Source of the DNA: JAVJUS01 sp040220455
Lineage (GTDB): Bacteria > Pseudomonadota > Alphaproteobacteria > DSM-16000 > Inquilinaceae
NCBI GenBank assembly: GCA_040220455.1
Contig: JAVJUS010000101.1
Location: 1-54,461, forward strand
Reading direction: 5' to 3'
Length of the DNA stretch: 54,461 nucleotides
The notes below the pieces were generated by a model. That model ran no database searches. It had not been told where the DNA came from and saw only the letters and a list, made by a program, of their open reading frames with translations. How positions within the stretch are numbered: position 1 is the stretch's first letter; every line of letters begins with the position of its first letter. The translations under genes and the position numbers were made by a program. Positions 34,719 to 41,961 of this stretch are shown piece by piece.

Positions 34719-34765
34719 TTGACCCGCCGTCCGCCCGATGGTTAGCTTTCATATGAAACGTTTCA
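34719..34765 (+). promoter_or_regulatory. Promoter region and LacI-type operator of the btpA operon
   Basis: TGAAACGTTTCA (34754-34765) is a perfect 12-bp palindrome of the LacI/GalR operator type. Upstream lies TTGACC (34719-34724) and, 17 bases on, TTAGCT (34742-34747), a poor -10 match. The operator would sit at the transcription start, fitting repression. The likely ligand-responsive repressor is the LacI-PfkB protein encoded two genes downstream. Confidence 0.6.
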
Positions 34766-34826
34766 GGGTTCGCGACGCTCGCGCCGTCGGGCCGCTGGTT
34801 CCGCCGGTGCGGGGAGGCCGGGCACC

Positions 34827-35660
34827 TTGGGGGTCTATCGCAGCAAGGACAATGCGCTGGAGTCGCTGTTCGGCAAGCCGCGCGCGGTGATCGGGGTGAT
34901 CCATGCCCGCCCGCTGCCCGGTGCGCCGCAATATGGCGGCGATCCGGTCGACGCGCTCTACGACCTCGCGGCACGCGAGGCGGAGCGGTACGCCGCGGGC
35001 GGGCTCGACGGGGTGATCGTGGAGAATCACGGCGACATCCCGTTCCTGAGGCCCGGCGACATCGGCCAGGAGACGGCGGCGGCGATGGCCGTCATGGCCG
35101 ACCGGGTGCGCGCCGCGGTCGATATTCCCGTGGGCATCAACGTCCTGGCCAATGGCGGTCTGACCGCGACGGCCGTCGCCAAGGCCGCCGGGGCGTCCTT
35201 CATCCGAGTCAACCAGTGGGCCAACGCCTATGTCGCCAACGAGGGATTCGTGGAGGGCGACGCGGCGAAGATCACGCGCTACCGGGCGTGGCTGCGGGCC
35301 GAGGGCCTGAAGGTCTTCGCCGATGTCCATGTCAAGCACGGCGCGCACGCCATCGTCGCCGACCGCTCGATCGAGGAGCTGACCCGCGACGCGGAGTTCT
35401 TCGACGCCGACGTGGTGATCGCGACCGGCCAGCGCACCGCCGATGCCGCGACGCCCGAGGAGATCGCCACCATCAAGGCCGCCACCGACCTGCCGGTGGT
35501 CGTCGGCAGCGGCGTCGATCGCGACAATGTCGGGCGCATCCTGGGGGCCGCCGACGGCGTGATCGTCGCCTCCTCGCTCAAGCACGACGGGGTGTGGTGG
35601 CACGAGGTCGACCCCGACCGGGTCGCCCGCTTCATGGAGAGGGCCCGCGCCGCGCCATGA
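34827..35660 (+). CDS. BtpA/SgcQ-family TIM-barrel protein
   Basis: A 277-residue protein of the BtpA/SgcQ family. It has VIGVIHARPLPGAPQYGG, GLDGVIVENHGDIPF, NVLANGGLTATAVAKAAGA and the C-terminal phosphate-binding-like PVVVGSGVDRDN and DGVIVASSLKHDG. Family chemistry is poorly known; members occur next to sugar kinases and phosphotransferase genes. TTG at 34827 is the likely start, because GGGGAGG lies about 9 bases upstream. It is the first gene of a four-gene coupled operon, joined to the kinase by ATGA. The cyanobacterial photosystem I role of BtpA need not apply here. Confidence 0.82.
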   Translation: MGVYRSKDNALESLFGKPRAVIGVIHARPLPGAPQYGGDPVDALYDLAAREAERYAAGGLDGVIVENHGDIPFLRPGDIGQETAAAMAVMADRVRAAVDIPVGINVLANGGLTATAVAKAAGASFIRVNQWANAYVANEGFVEGDAAKITRYRAWLRAEGLKVFADVHVKHGAHAIVADRSIEELTRDAEFFDADVVIATGQRTADAATPEEIATIKAATDLPVVVGSGVDRDNVGRILGAADGVIVASSLKHDGVWWHEVDPDRVARFMERARAAP

Positions 35661-36583
35661 CCGTTATCGTCGTCGGAAACGCCACGGTCGACCTGTCCTT
35701 CCGGGTCGACCGGCTGCCCGCGCCGGGGGAGACGCTCCTGGCGCGCGAGCGCGTGGTCGATGCCGGCGGCAAGGGCCTGAACCAAGCTGTTGTCGCCCGG
35801 CGCGCCGGCGCCACGGTCCTGTTCCGCGCGCCCGTGGGCGACGACGCCGACGCCGCGGTGATCCGCGATCGGCTGGCCGCGGAGGACATGAGCGACGACG
35901 ATCTGGTGACGCGCCCGGGCGCGACCGACCAGTCCATCCTCTGGGTCGCCGAGGACGGGGAGAACGTCATCGTCTCCACGGCGGACAGGGCGCGCGGCCT
36001 CACCGTGGGCGAGGCGACGGCGCCGGTCGAGCACGGCCGGCCGGGCGACATCGTGCTGGTCCAGGGCAACCTTGCCCGCGCCGCCACGGCGGCGGTGCTG
36101 ACCCGGGCGCGTGAGCGCGGGCTGACGACGATGCTCAACCCGGCGCCAATCCATTTCGACTATGCCGGACTCTGGTCCCTGGTCGACATCGCCGTGGTCA
36201 ACGCGGTCGAGGCGCGCGCGCTGGGCGGCGACGAGGGCGGCGAACCGGCCGGGATAGAGGCCGCGGGCCGGGCCCTGCGCGCGGCCGGCGCGGGCAGCGT
36301 CGTCGTCACTCTCGGGCGCGAGGGCGCGTGGTGGACCGGGCCGGCCGGCGAGGGCCGCGTACCCGCGCCGAGCGTCGAGGCGGTCGACACGAGCGGCGCC
36401 GGCGATGTCTTCTGCGGCGTTGTCGCGGCGCGCCTGGCCGCGGGTCTCGACCTCGACGAGGCGGTGGCGCCCGCCGTGGCGGCCGCGGCGGTGGCGGTGC
36501 TCCGGCGCGGCACGTCGAGCGCCTTTCCCTCGGCGGCGGAGATCGCGGCCCTGTTTCCGGCCGCGCGGAGGGTGGCGGGATGA
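35657..36583 (+). CDS. PfkB-family sugar kinase (ribokinase-like)
   Basis: A 308-residue ribokinase-like enzyme. It has the N-terminal PfkB signature VVDAGGKGLNQAVVARRAGA (di-Gly and sugar-binding Asn region) and the C-terminal ATP/anion-hole motif VDTSGAGDVFCGVVAARLA, with the catalytic Asp. It opens with VIVVGNATVDLSFRVDRLP. It probably phosphorylates the sugar delivered by the downstream ABC importer; the sugar is not identified. It is coupled to btpA and to the LacI-PfkB gene by ATGA overlaps at both ends. Confidence 0.88.
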   Translation: MTVIVVGNATVDLSFRVDRLPAPGETLLARERVVDAGGKGLNQAVVARRAGATVLFRAPVGDDADAAVIRDRLAAEDMSDDDLVTRPGATDQSILWVAEDGENVIVSTADRARGLTVGEATAPVEHGRPGDIVLVQGNLARAATAAVLTRARERGLTTMLNPAPIHFDYAGLWSLVDIAVVNAVEARALGGDEGGEPAGIEAAGRALRAAGAGSVVVTLGREGAWWTGPAGEGRVPAPSVEAVDTSGAGDVFCGVVAARLAAGLDLDEAVAPAVAAAAVAVLRRGTSSAFPSAAEIAALFPAARRVAG

Positions 36584-37812
36584 CCGGGCGCAAGCGGCCG
36601 ACGATCCGCGACGTGGCGCGCGAGGCCGGCGTGTCGATCGGCACCGTCTCCAACGTGCTCAACAGCGCGCCGGGCGTGCGCCCGGAGACCCGAGCCACGG
36701 TCGAGCGCGCCATCGCAGCGCTCGGCTACCGGCCCAACACGATCGCCCGCTCGCTGATCGCGCGGCGGGCGCGGGGGCTCGACCGCGACGACGATCCGGA
36801 CAGTCCGGCGCTGACGACGGTCGGCTATCTCTCGGTCGACTTCACTGCCCGGGTCGAGGTGCTGCCCCATCGCGACGACCGCATGACCGCCGACGGCATC
36901 GAGAAGTCGCTGGGCGGCCCGGCGGCGAACGTCGCGGTCATGGCGGCCGCGCTCGACGGCCCGCTGTCGGTGGCGGCGGAGCTGATCACCGCGCTGGGCG
37001 ACGACCCGGACAGCGACTGGGCGCTGGCCGAACTGGCCGAGCGCAACGTCGATACCGTCGGCATCCGCGGCGGGCCGGGCCAGCGCCTGTCGCGCTGCAT
37101 GGTCCTGGTCGAGCCGGGCGGCAGCCGGACCATCGTCAACGAGCCCTTCACCCTGCAGGTCGACGACGTCGCCCCGTATCTGGGCACCATCGCCGACGGC
37201 CGGCGGCACTGCGTCCATCTCGACGGCTATCAGGTGGCCAATCTCGCCTCCACGATGCCGGATCTCCGCGCGCGTGGCCTCGCGACCTCGGTCCACACGA
37301 CCGGGCTGAGCGGGGATTGGCGCGACATCGAGGGCTTTCGCCGGCTGCGCGGCCTGTTCGACCTGGTCTTCCTGAATCGCGACGTGGCCCGCGACATCGT
37401 GGGTCCGACGGCGACGGAGATGCAGCTCGTCGACCGGGTCACGCGGCTGGTCCGCGATACCGCGTCCGAATGGGCCGGCGGGCTCGTCGTCCTGACGCTC
37501 GGCGCGGCCGGTGCGGCGCTTTACGAGGGTGCGGCCGGCCCGTTCCTGACCGAGGCGCCGGAGGTCGCGGTGGTCGACACGACCGGCGCCGGCGACACCT
37601 TCGCCGGCGTCTTCCTGGCGGCCTGGCTCAACGGGACGGGCACGGAACGCGCGATGAACCTCGCCGTCACGGCGGCCAGCCGGTCGGTCACGGCGGCCGG
37701 CGCCCAGGGCTACCGCCCGTCGACGGCCGCACTCTCGGCGGCCCTGGATAGCGTGGACGCGGCGGCGTTGCGCGAGGAGACGGCCGGCACGGCCGAGAGG
37801 GGGAGAGCATGA
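36580..37812 (+). CDS. LacI-type DNA-binding domain fused to a PfkB sugar kinase
   Basis: A 410-residue fusion. Residues 1-60 are a LacI-family helix-turn-helix and hinge (PTIRDVAREAGVSIGTVSNV, then YRPNTIARSL). In place of the periplasmic-binding-like sensor comes a complete PfkB kinase (about residues 78-400) with GGPAANVAV at 112-120 and VDTTGAGDTFAGV, in which D339 would be the catalytic base. The protein could sense a sugar by binding or phosphorylating it. It is coupled by ATGA to both neighbours and probably acts at the TGAAACGTTTCA palindrome upstream of btpA. Both domains are in one uninterrupted frame. Confidence 0.85.
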   Translation: MTGRKRPTIRDVAREAGVSIGTVSNVLNSAPGVRPETRATVERAIAALGYRPNTIARSLIARRARGLDRDDDPDSPALTTVGYLSVDFTARVEVLPHRDDRMTADGIEKSLGGPAANVAVMAAALDGPLSVAAELITALGDDPDSDWALAELAERNVDTVGIRGGPGQRLSRCMVLVEPGGSRTIVNEPFTLQVDDVAPYLGTIADGRRHCVHLDGYQVANLASTMPDLRARGLATSVHTTGLSGDWRDIEGFRRLRGLFDLVFLNRDVARDIVGPTATEMQLVDRVTRLVRDTASEWAGGLVVLTLGAAGAALYEGAAGPFLTEAPEVAVVDTTGAGDTFAGVFLAAWLNGTGTERAMNLAVTAASRSVTAAGAQGYRPSTAALSAALDSVDAAALREETAGTAERGRA

Positions 37813-38126
37813 CCAGGACGGGCTGGATGATGGCGGTGCCGATGCTCGTGCTCGCGGCCGCCGCCCCGGCGGCGGGTTCGTCGTCGGACGGCGAAGCGGG
37901 AGAGGGGGCCGGCCTGCTGGCGCGCTGCGCCGAGCAGCAGGCCGCGGTGCTCGGCGCGCTGGAGCGGCGCGACACGATGCGCGACGAGGCCTACACCGCG
38001 ATCATGTGGGCGCGGATGGACGCCGAGGCGGCGCGCGCGGCCGGGGACGGGGCGGCATGCCTGGCGCATCTGGACCTGCCGCGCCGTGCGCTGGGCCTGC
38101 ACGAGGAGTCGATCGCCGGGCGGTGA
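37809..38126 (+). CDS. Small exported protein of unknown function
   Basis: A 105-residue product with a likely signal peptide (MAVPMLVLAAAAPAAGSSS, residues 8-26). A short, mostly helical, Ala/Glu/Arg-rich mature part contains two cysteines (LLARCAEQQ and GAACLAHL). It overlaps the LacI-PfkB gene by ATGA, so it belongs to the sugar operon. No family was recognised. Its helical, charged nature and export suggest a periplasmic accessory protein; nothing more can be claimed. Confidence 0.6.
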   Translation: MTRTGWMMAVPMLVLAAAAPAAGSSSDGEAGEGAGLLARCAEQQAAVLGALERRDTMRDEAYTAIMWARMDAEAARAAGDGAACLAHLDLPRRALGLHEESIAGR

Positions 38127-38197
38127 GCCGGCGGTCCCGGCCTGCGCGCCGAGGGGGTACGCCCGGCGCGGAAACCGGGCCATGGGGGATTTCGCGG

Positions 38198-38215
38198 GGA
38201 AAGGACGTCGTTTCC
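38198..38215. promoter_or_regulatory. Near-perfect 18-bp palindrome upstream of the sugar ABC operon
   Basis: GGAAAGGACGTCGTTTCC pairs in 8 of 9 positions around a GACGTC centre. It lies 143 bases before the binding-protein gene in a 231-bp gap. It may be an operator. It does not match the TGAAACGTTTCA motif closely. Confidence 0.4.
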
Positions 38216-38239
38216 AAGTCGCGTCTGGCAAGCCGCTTC

Positions 38240-38251
38240 TGAAACGTACCA
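38240..38251. promoter_or_regulatory. Degenerate copy of the LacI-type operator
   Basis: TGAAACGTACCA matches 10 of 12 bases of the TGAAACGTTTCA palindrome found before btpA. It lies 107 bases before the sugar-binding protein start. If real, it would place the importer under the same LacI-PfkB regulator. Confidence 0.4.
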
Positions 38252-38357
38252 ATCCCCGTCGGAGGGGAGCCGCGCGATCCCGCGCGGCGCCGATCAAGCC
38301 GGCCCGGTCAGGAGGCTCGTCCCGACCGGATCGGACGAGAACAGGGAGACGAGGGAC

Positions 38358-39287
38358 ATGAAAACGTTGCTCGCAACCGCCGGCGCCATGGCGCTCGGCG
38401 CGACGCTGGCGCTCGCCGGCACCGACGAGGCGCGGGCCCAGGACGGCCCGACGGTCTGCTTCGTCACCTTCTCGCTGCAGGTGGCCTACTTCCAGTCCTC
38501 GGTCGAGGGCGGGGAGCGGGCGGCCGAGGATCTGGGCGTCGAGCTCGTCGTGCTCGACCCGCAGGCCGACGCCGCGCGTCAGGTCACGCTGTTCGAGGAC
38601 TGCATCTCGCGCCAGGTCGACGGCATCGTCGTCGATCCGATCGAGTCGAGCGCGCTGATGGGCGTCATCGAGGAGGCCGGCGAGCAGGGCATCCCGATCG
38701 CCGTGCTCGACACGCCGATCGACAGCCCGCACGTGATCTCCAATATCGGCGTGCCGCAGTACGAGGCGTCCTACACCTTCGGCCAGTTCGTCGCCGGCTA
38801 CATCGTCGGCGCGATGGGCGGCGAGGCCACGATCGGCGTCATGCTCGCCTCGACCGAGGTCCAGCTCCTGCGCCGCGACGGCTTCGTCGACGCGCTCGCC
38901 GCCGTGCCGGGCGCGGAGGTCGTGGCGACCGGCGACGGCCGCAACATCCTGGAGCGCGCGACCGCCGAGGCGGAGGACATGCTCACCGCGAACCCGGATA
39001 TCGACGTCATCTACGCCACCGGCGATCCCCAGCTCCAGGGCGGGCTCGCGGCCGGCGCCTCGCAGGGCCGGGACATCGCCTTCTTCGGCTGGGACGACAT
39101 TCCGGCGCCGTTCCTCGGCCCGCTCGAGGAGGGGCGCATCGTCGGCTTCCTCAAGCAGAAGCCCGATGTCGGCGGCGAGACCGCGGTGCGCTATCTCGTC
39201 CAGCACATCAACGGCGAGGCGGCGCCCGAGCGCTTCACCTACAGCCCGGACGTGGTCACGCAGTTCAACCTCGACCAGTTCCGCTGA
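38358..39287 (+). CDS. Sugar ABC transporter periplasmic binding protein (RbsB-like)
   Basis: A 309-residue type 1 periplasmic binding protein with a signal peptide (residues 1-27, ending DEARAQ). It has ribose-family stretches such as QVTLFEDCISRQVDGIVVDP, VIEEAGEQGIPIAVLDTPI and DVIYATGDPQLQGGLAAG. The ligand is probably a pentose or hexose. GAGGG precedes the ATG. It is followed by permease and ATPase genes, with a strong hairpin between it and the permease. Confidence 0.9.
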   Translation: MKTLLATAGAMALGATLALAGTDEARAQDGPTVCFVTFSLQVAYFQSSVEGGERAAEDLGVELVVLDPQADAARQVTLFEDCISRQVDGIVVDPIESSALMGVIEEAGEQGIPIAVLDTPIDSPHVISNIGVPQYEASYTFGQFVAGYIVGAMGGEATIGVMLASTEVQLLRRDGFVDALAAVPGAEVVATGDGRNILERATAEAEDMLTANPDIDVIYATGDPQLQGGLAAGASQGRDIAFFGWDDIPAPFLGPLEEGRIVGFLKQKPDVGGETAVRYLVQHINGEAAPERFTYSPDVVTQFNLDQFR

Positions 39288-39294
39288 GACCGTG

Positions 39295-39339
39295 GGCCGC
39301 CGTTCCCCGCTCCGTCCGAAAGGGCGGGGCGGGGCGGCC
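39295..39339 (+). terminator. Strong GC stem-loop between the sugar-binding protein and permease genes
   Basis: GGCCGCC (39295-39301) pairs with GGCGGCC (39333-39339). An inner stem closes on a CC-GAAA-GG tetraloop (39316-39323). No T-run follows. As with many importers, it may stabilise the binding-protein message or reduce read-through into the permease. Confidence 0.5.
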
Positions 39340-39413
39340 GGTCCCCGACGACAGGCCCGATGACCGAGGCGAGGCGTCGCGGCCCCGGAGAGGTCGCCCC
39401 GGAGAGTTCGCTC

Positions 39414-40445
39414 ATGGCGCAGACGTCGACCTCGACCGATCCGGCCGCCCCCGCCGGCCTCGCCGCGCTGCTCGACCGGCGCCGGCTCGCCGTGCTGGCC
39501 GTGCGCTACGGGCTGTTCATCGCGCTGGCGCTGTGGCTCATCGCGATGAGCCTGGCCTCGGAGCACTTCCTGACCTGGCTCAACTTCCTCAACGTCGCCC
39601 GCCAGGCCGCGCCGATCCTGATCATCGCGGTGGGCATGACCTTCGTGATGGCGACGGCCGGGATCGACCTCTCGGTCGGCTCCATGGTCGCGCTGTGCTC
39701 GTGCCTGGCGGCGGCCTGGCTCGCCGGCGGGGCGCCGGTCTGGCTGGTGATCCCGGGCGTCCTCGCCGTCGGCGTCATCGGCGGGGCGATCAACGGCTAC
39801 TTCGTGACGCTGGGCCTGCCCGCCTTCGTGGTGACGCTGGCCGGGCTCACCTATCTGCGCGGGCTCGCCTTCGTCTATTCCGACGGCTACGCCACGCCGA
39901 TCCAGAATGAGTTCTTCAATTCCCTGGGGCGCGGCGAGATCTTCGGCATCCACGTGCCCATCATCATCGCCGCGGTGGTCGCCGCCACCGGCTGGTTCGT
40001 GCTGACCCGCACCCGCTTCGGCCTCTACACGCTGGCCATCGGCGGGCGCGAGGAGGCGGCACGCCTGATGGGCCTGAAGATCGACCGGATCAAGATCATC
40101 GTCTACGCGACGGTGGGCCTGCTGGCGGCGCTGTCGGCGATCGTCATCTCCGCCCGGCTGTCCAACGGCTCGCCCAATGCCGGCATCATGCTGGAACTGG
40201 AGGTCATCGCCGCGACCGTGCTGGGCGGCACCAGCCTGTTCGGCGGCGCGGCGACGATCGGCGGGACGATCGCCGGCGCGCTGTTCATCAACTTCGTGCG
40301 CAACGGCCTCAATCTCATGGGCGTCAACCCGTTCTGGGTCCAGGTCGCCACCGGCGTCATCCTGCTGCTGGCGGTCCTGCTCAACACGGTGGTCAACCGG
40401 CGGGTCGAGGAATGGGCCCGCATGGCCGGCGCGGACAAGGACTGA
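39414..40445 (+). CDS. Sugar ABC transporter permease (RbsC-like)
   Basis: A membrane protein of 343 residues (361 if the upstream ATG at 39360 is used). It has about ten helices and the RbsC-family stretches GMTFVMATAGIDLSVGSM, NGYFVTLGLPAFVVTLAGL and LEVIAATVLGGTSLFGGA. The ATG at 39414 is preferred because GGAGAG lies 7 bases upstream. It forms the membrane channel with the single-domain ATPase that starts 12 bp downstream. Confidence 0.9.
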   Translation: MAQTSTSTDPAAPAGLAALLDRRRLAVLAVRYGLFIALALWLIAMSLASEHFLTWLNFLNVARQAAPILIIAVGMTFVMATAGIDLSVGSMVALCSCLAAAWLAGGAPVWLVIPGVLAVGVIGGAINGYFVTLGLPAFVVTLAGLTYLRGLAFVYSDGYATPIQNEFFNSLGRGEIFGIHVPIIIAAVVAATGWFVLTRTRFGLYTLAIGGREEAARLMGLKIDRIKIIVYATVGLLAALSAIVISARLSNGSPNAGIMLELEVIAATVLGGTSLFGGAATIGGTIAGALFINFVRNGLNLMGVNPFWVQVATGVILLLAVLLNTVVNRRVEEWARMAGADKD

Positions 40446-40457
40446 GGGAGCGCGACC

Positions 40458-41297
40458 ATGGCGAGCGAAACCGACAGCGGGACCCTCGAGCGCGGCGCGA
40501 CCGGAACCGGTGCCGCGCCCTTGATCGAGATGGTCAACATCTCCAAGACCTTCGGCGCCGTCGTCGCCCTGCGCCGGGTCGACCTGGCCATCGTGCCGGG
40601 GGAGGTGATCGGCCTCGTCGGCGACAACGCGGCCGGCAAGTCGACGCTGATGAAGATCCTGGCCGGTGCCTATTCGACCGACACCGGCGAGATCCGCCTG
40701 GAGGGCCGGCCGGTCGTCTTCGACGGCCCGATCGCGGCGCGCTCGGCCGGCATCGAGATGATCTACCAGGACTTCGCCCTGATCCCGGAGCTCACCGTCA
40801 CCCAGAACATCTTCCTCGGCCGCGAGGCGACGGTGGCCCGCGCCGGCCTCGCCCTGCTCGACAAGCGGCGGATGGACCGGGAGGCCGCGACCCTGTTCGA
40901 GAAGCTGGGCCTGCGCGTGCCGCCGGTGACGACGCCGGTGCGTGGCCTGTCGGGCGGCCAGCAGCAGGCGGTCGCCATCGCCCGGGCGACGGCGTTCGAC
41001 TCCAAGCTCGTGATCATGGACGAGCCGACGGCCAATCTCGGCGCTTCGGCGATCGACAAGGTGCGCGAGACCATCCAGCGCCTGAAGAGCCGGGGCGTGG
41101 CCGTGATCGTGATCAGCCACCGGCTGGAGGACATCTTCAGCGTCGGCGACCGGATGATCGTCATGAAGCACGGCCACGTGGTCGGCACCCGCGACGTGCG
41201 CGACACCGACACGACCGAGATCGTCCACATGATCGTCAGCGGCGAGGACCCGAAGCGCCCGGGCTCGGCCGAGGAGGAGCCCGAGGAGTTCGCCTGA
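40458..41297 (+). CDS. Sugar ABC transporter ATPase, single-domain (FrcA-like)
   Basis: A 279-residue ABC ATPase with one nucleotide-binding domain rather than the tandem domains of RbsA, as in fructose-type FrcA. Walker A reads VGDNAAGKSTLMK, the signature LSGGQQQAVAIARA, and Walker B LVIMDEPTANLG followed by VIVISHRLEDIF. It is the last gene of the sugar importer operon. An acidic tail (SAEEEPEEFA) ends the protein. Confidence 0.9.
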   Translation: MASETDSGTLERGATGTGAAPLIEMVNISKTFGAVVALRRVDLAIVPGEVIGLVGDNAAGKSTLMKILAGAYSTDTGEIRLEGRPVVFDGPIAARSAGIEMIYQDFALIPELTVTQNIFLGREATVARAGLALLDKRRMDREAATLFEKLGLRVPPVTTPVRGLSGGQQQAVAIARATAFDSKLVIMDEPTANLGASAIDKVRETIQRLKSRGVAVIVISHRLEDIFSVGDRMIVMKHGHVVGTRDVRDTDTTEIVHMIVSGEDPKRPGSAEEEPEEFA

Positions 41298-41415
41298 CCC
41301 GGATCGCGCCGGCCTGTGGCCAGTGCCCGCCGTCCGTGCCATCGTATGGCCCCGGCGCCGGACCCGGCGGGTCCGGGCGCGCCAAGCCATCAGGACGACA
41401 GGGAAGGAAGGCTCC

Positions 41416-41841
41416 ATGAAGCGCAAGGCATCGGCGGTCTGGCAGGGCGATCTGCAGGGCGGCAAGGGCACGATCTCCAGCGCCAGCGGCGTGCTCGCCG
41501 ACACGCAGTACTCTTTCAAGACCCGGTTCGAGGACGGCAAGGGCACCAATCCGGAGGAGTTGATCGCCGCGGCCCATTCGGCCTGCTACTCCATGGCCCT
41601 GTCCCACGAGCTGGCGAGCGCCGGCATGACGCCGGAGCGCGTGGCGACCGAGGCGACGGTGACGCTGGACGCCGTCGACGGCGGCTTCGCCATCACCGCG
41701 ATCCATCTGGAGGTCGACGCCAAGGTCCCCGGCGCGTCCCAGGCCGACTTCGACAAGCTGGCCGAGGGCGCGAAGACCGGCTGCCCGGTCTCCAAGGCCC
41801 TGTCCCCGACCATCACGCTCTCGGCCCGGCTGGAGAGCTGA
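41416..41841 (+). CDS. OsmC-family peroxiredoxin
   Basis: A 141-residue thiol peroxidase that reduces organic hydroperoxides. The two catalytic cysteines are visible in AAHSACYSMALSHEL (peroxidatic) and KTGCPVSKALSPTITL (resolving). The opening KASAVWQGDLQGGKGTI is typical of OsmC. AAGGAAGG lies before the ATG at 41416; a longer upstream frame has no homology. It converges on tenA across the REPIN-like repeat. Confidence 0.92.
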   Translation: MKRKASAVWQGDLQGGKGTISSASGVLADTQYSFKTRFEDGKGTNPEELIAAAHSACYSMALSHELASAGMTPERVATEATVTLDAVDGGFAITAIHLEVDAKVPGASQADFDKLAEGAKTGCPVSKALSPTITLSARLES

Positions 41842-41876
41842 CGCGCGCCCGTCCTGTATTCGGCGAAGGCGGCGGC

Positions 41877-41961
41877 ATGGATTCCCGCTTTCGCGGGAAT
41901 GACGAAACTTCTCGATACTTCCATCAAGACAGTCGTCATCCCCGCGAAAGCGGGGATCCAT
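41877..41961. repeat. REPIN-like inverted repeat (two 29-bp hairpin arms)
   Basis: Arm 1 (41877-41905) and arm 2 (41933-41961) are inverted copies of a 29-bp unit differing at two positions. Each arm is itself a hairpin: ATTCCCGC-TTTC-GCGGGAAT and TCCCCGC-GAAA-GCGGGGA. The two differences are compensatory, keeping each stem paired. The arms are separated by 27 bases. Elements built on CATTCCCGCGAAAGCGGGAATCC-type units are scattered intergenic repeats in many proteobacteria. This copy lies between convergent genes and could also act as a two-way terminator. Confidence 0.75.

Noticed and set aside
34827..35660. Reading BtpA as a photosystem I biogenesis factor
   Set aside because: Purple bacteria have no photosystem I; the operon context (sugar kinases, LacI domain, importer) points to carbohydrate metabolism.
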